Origin: an uncultured Lachnospiraceae bacterium
GTDB lineage: Bacteria; Bacillota; Clostridia; Lachnospirales; Lachnospiraceae
Length of the DNA stretch: 23,688 nucleotides
Reading direction: 5' to 3'
NCBI GenBank assembly: GCA_910587305.1
Contig: CAJUKV010000047.1
Span: 1-23,688, forward strand
The position numbers were made by a program, and so were the translations under genes. A model generated the notes under the pieces. It did not search any database and was not told the DNA's origin. It saw nothing but the letters and a program-made list of their open reading frames with translations. The stretch's first letter is position 1, and each line of letters begins with the position of its first letter. This document shows, in pieces, positions 23,573-23,688 of the stretch.

Positions 23573-23688
23573 AGAGATGAAGATTATCTAAGGCGTCAAA
23601 GGACGCCGCCTAAGAGAATCTAAGTCATCTCTTGAAGAATCGCCTTGGGCGATTCTTCTGAAATAATTCATGTATCGTTTGTGCCGCA
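23573..23688 (+). repeat. Multi-branched CTAAG hairpin element, copy 2 (cut by window end)
   Basis: AGAGATGA (23573-23580) pairs with TCATCTCT (23625-23632). Inside, 23581-23597 pairs with 23605-23621 and carries CTAAG on both strands. GAAGAATCGCC (23634-23644) pairs with GGCGATTCTTC (23648-23658). The window stops at TTTGTGCCGCA, the same place where the fabZ leader has its last hairpin and AGGGAGG, so a gene start probably lies just beyond. Confidence 0.65.

Overview
The window looks like a chromosomal segment of a Clostridia bacterium, most likely a Lachnospiraceae gut commensal. The evidence is the moderate GC content, strong GGAGG-type ribosome sites, FabK as the enoyl reductase, a fused AccD-AccA subunit, a GPH-type sugar symporter and a vanG-type D-Ala-D-Ser locus. 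The genus cannot be fixed from the sequence alone.

Region 1 (about 190-8970, + strand) is a type II fatty-acid synthesis operon: fabK, fabD, fabG, fabF, fabZ, a fused accDA, fabH, a MarR-family regulator (FabT-like) and a small unknown gene. A hairpin terminator at 8996-9046 closes it. The genes acpP, accB and accC, which usually sit in this cluster in Clostridia, are not in the window. The places where accB and accC would be expected hold structured non-coding DNA.

Region 2 (about 9150-16120, + strand) is a hexuronide-use operon behind a near-consensus promoter. It encodes mannonate dehydratase (uxuA), a fructuronate reductase-like dehydrogenase (uxuB), a GH2 glycosidase that may be a beta-glucuronidase, and a GPH-family symporter. 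Together these would import a glucuronide, hydrolyse it and take fructuronate to 2-keto-3-deoxygluconate. The uronate isomerase and the KDG kinase and aldolase must lie elsewhere.

Region 3 (about 16170-18510, - strand) holds an AT-rich two-gene pair: a DUF3990-like ADP-ribosyltransferase-fold protein and a small partner, which resembles a toxin-antitoxin pair. Next to it is a CofE-like (F420-0:glutamate ligase family) gene whose frame is broken by a single in-frame TAG.

Region 4 (about 18730-23480, + strand) is a vanG-like cluster: a D-Ala-D-Ser ligase, a VanXY-type D,D-peptidase and a membrane-anchored VanT-type serine/alanine racemase, followed by a strong terminator. No vanRS-type regulator is in the window.

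Across the whole window, intergenic DNA is unusually rich in repeated RNA-hairpin elements. One family (five good copies) is a 10-bp hairpin with compensatory base changes, ending in a G-rich Shine-Dalgarno sequence; four copies lie just before a start codon. A second family is long multi-branched inverted-repeat elements (1-121 and 20960-21170). A third is a CTAAG-paired element (4455-4602 and 23573-23688). A fourth is a set of three tandem covarying hairpins before the symporter gene. These shared leaders across unrelated operons are the most interesting non-coding signal here.
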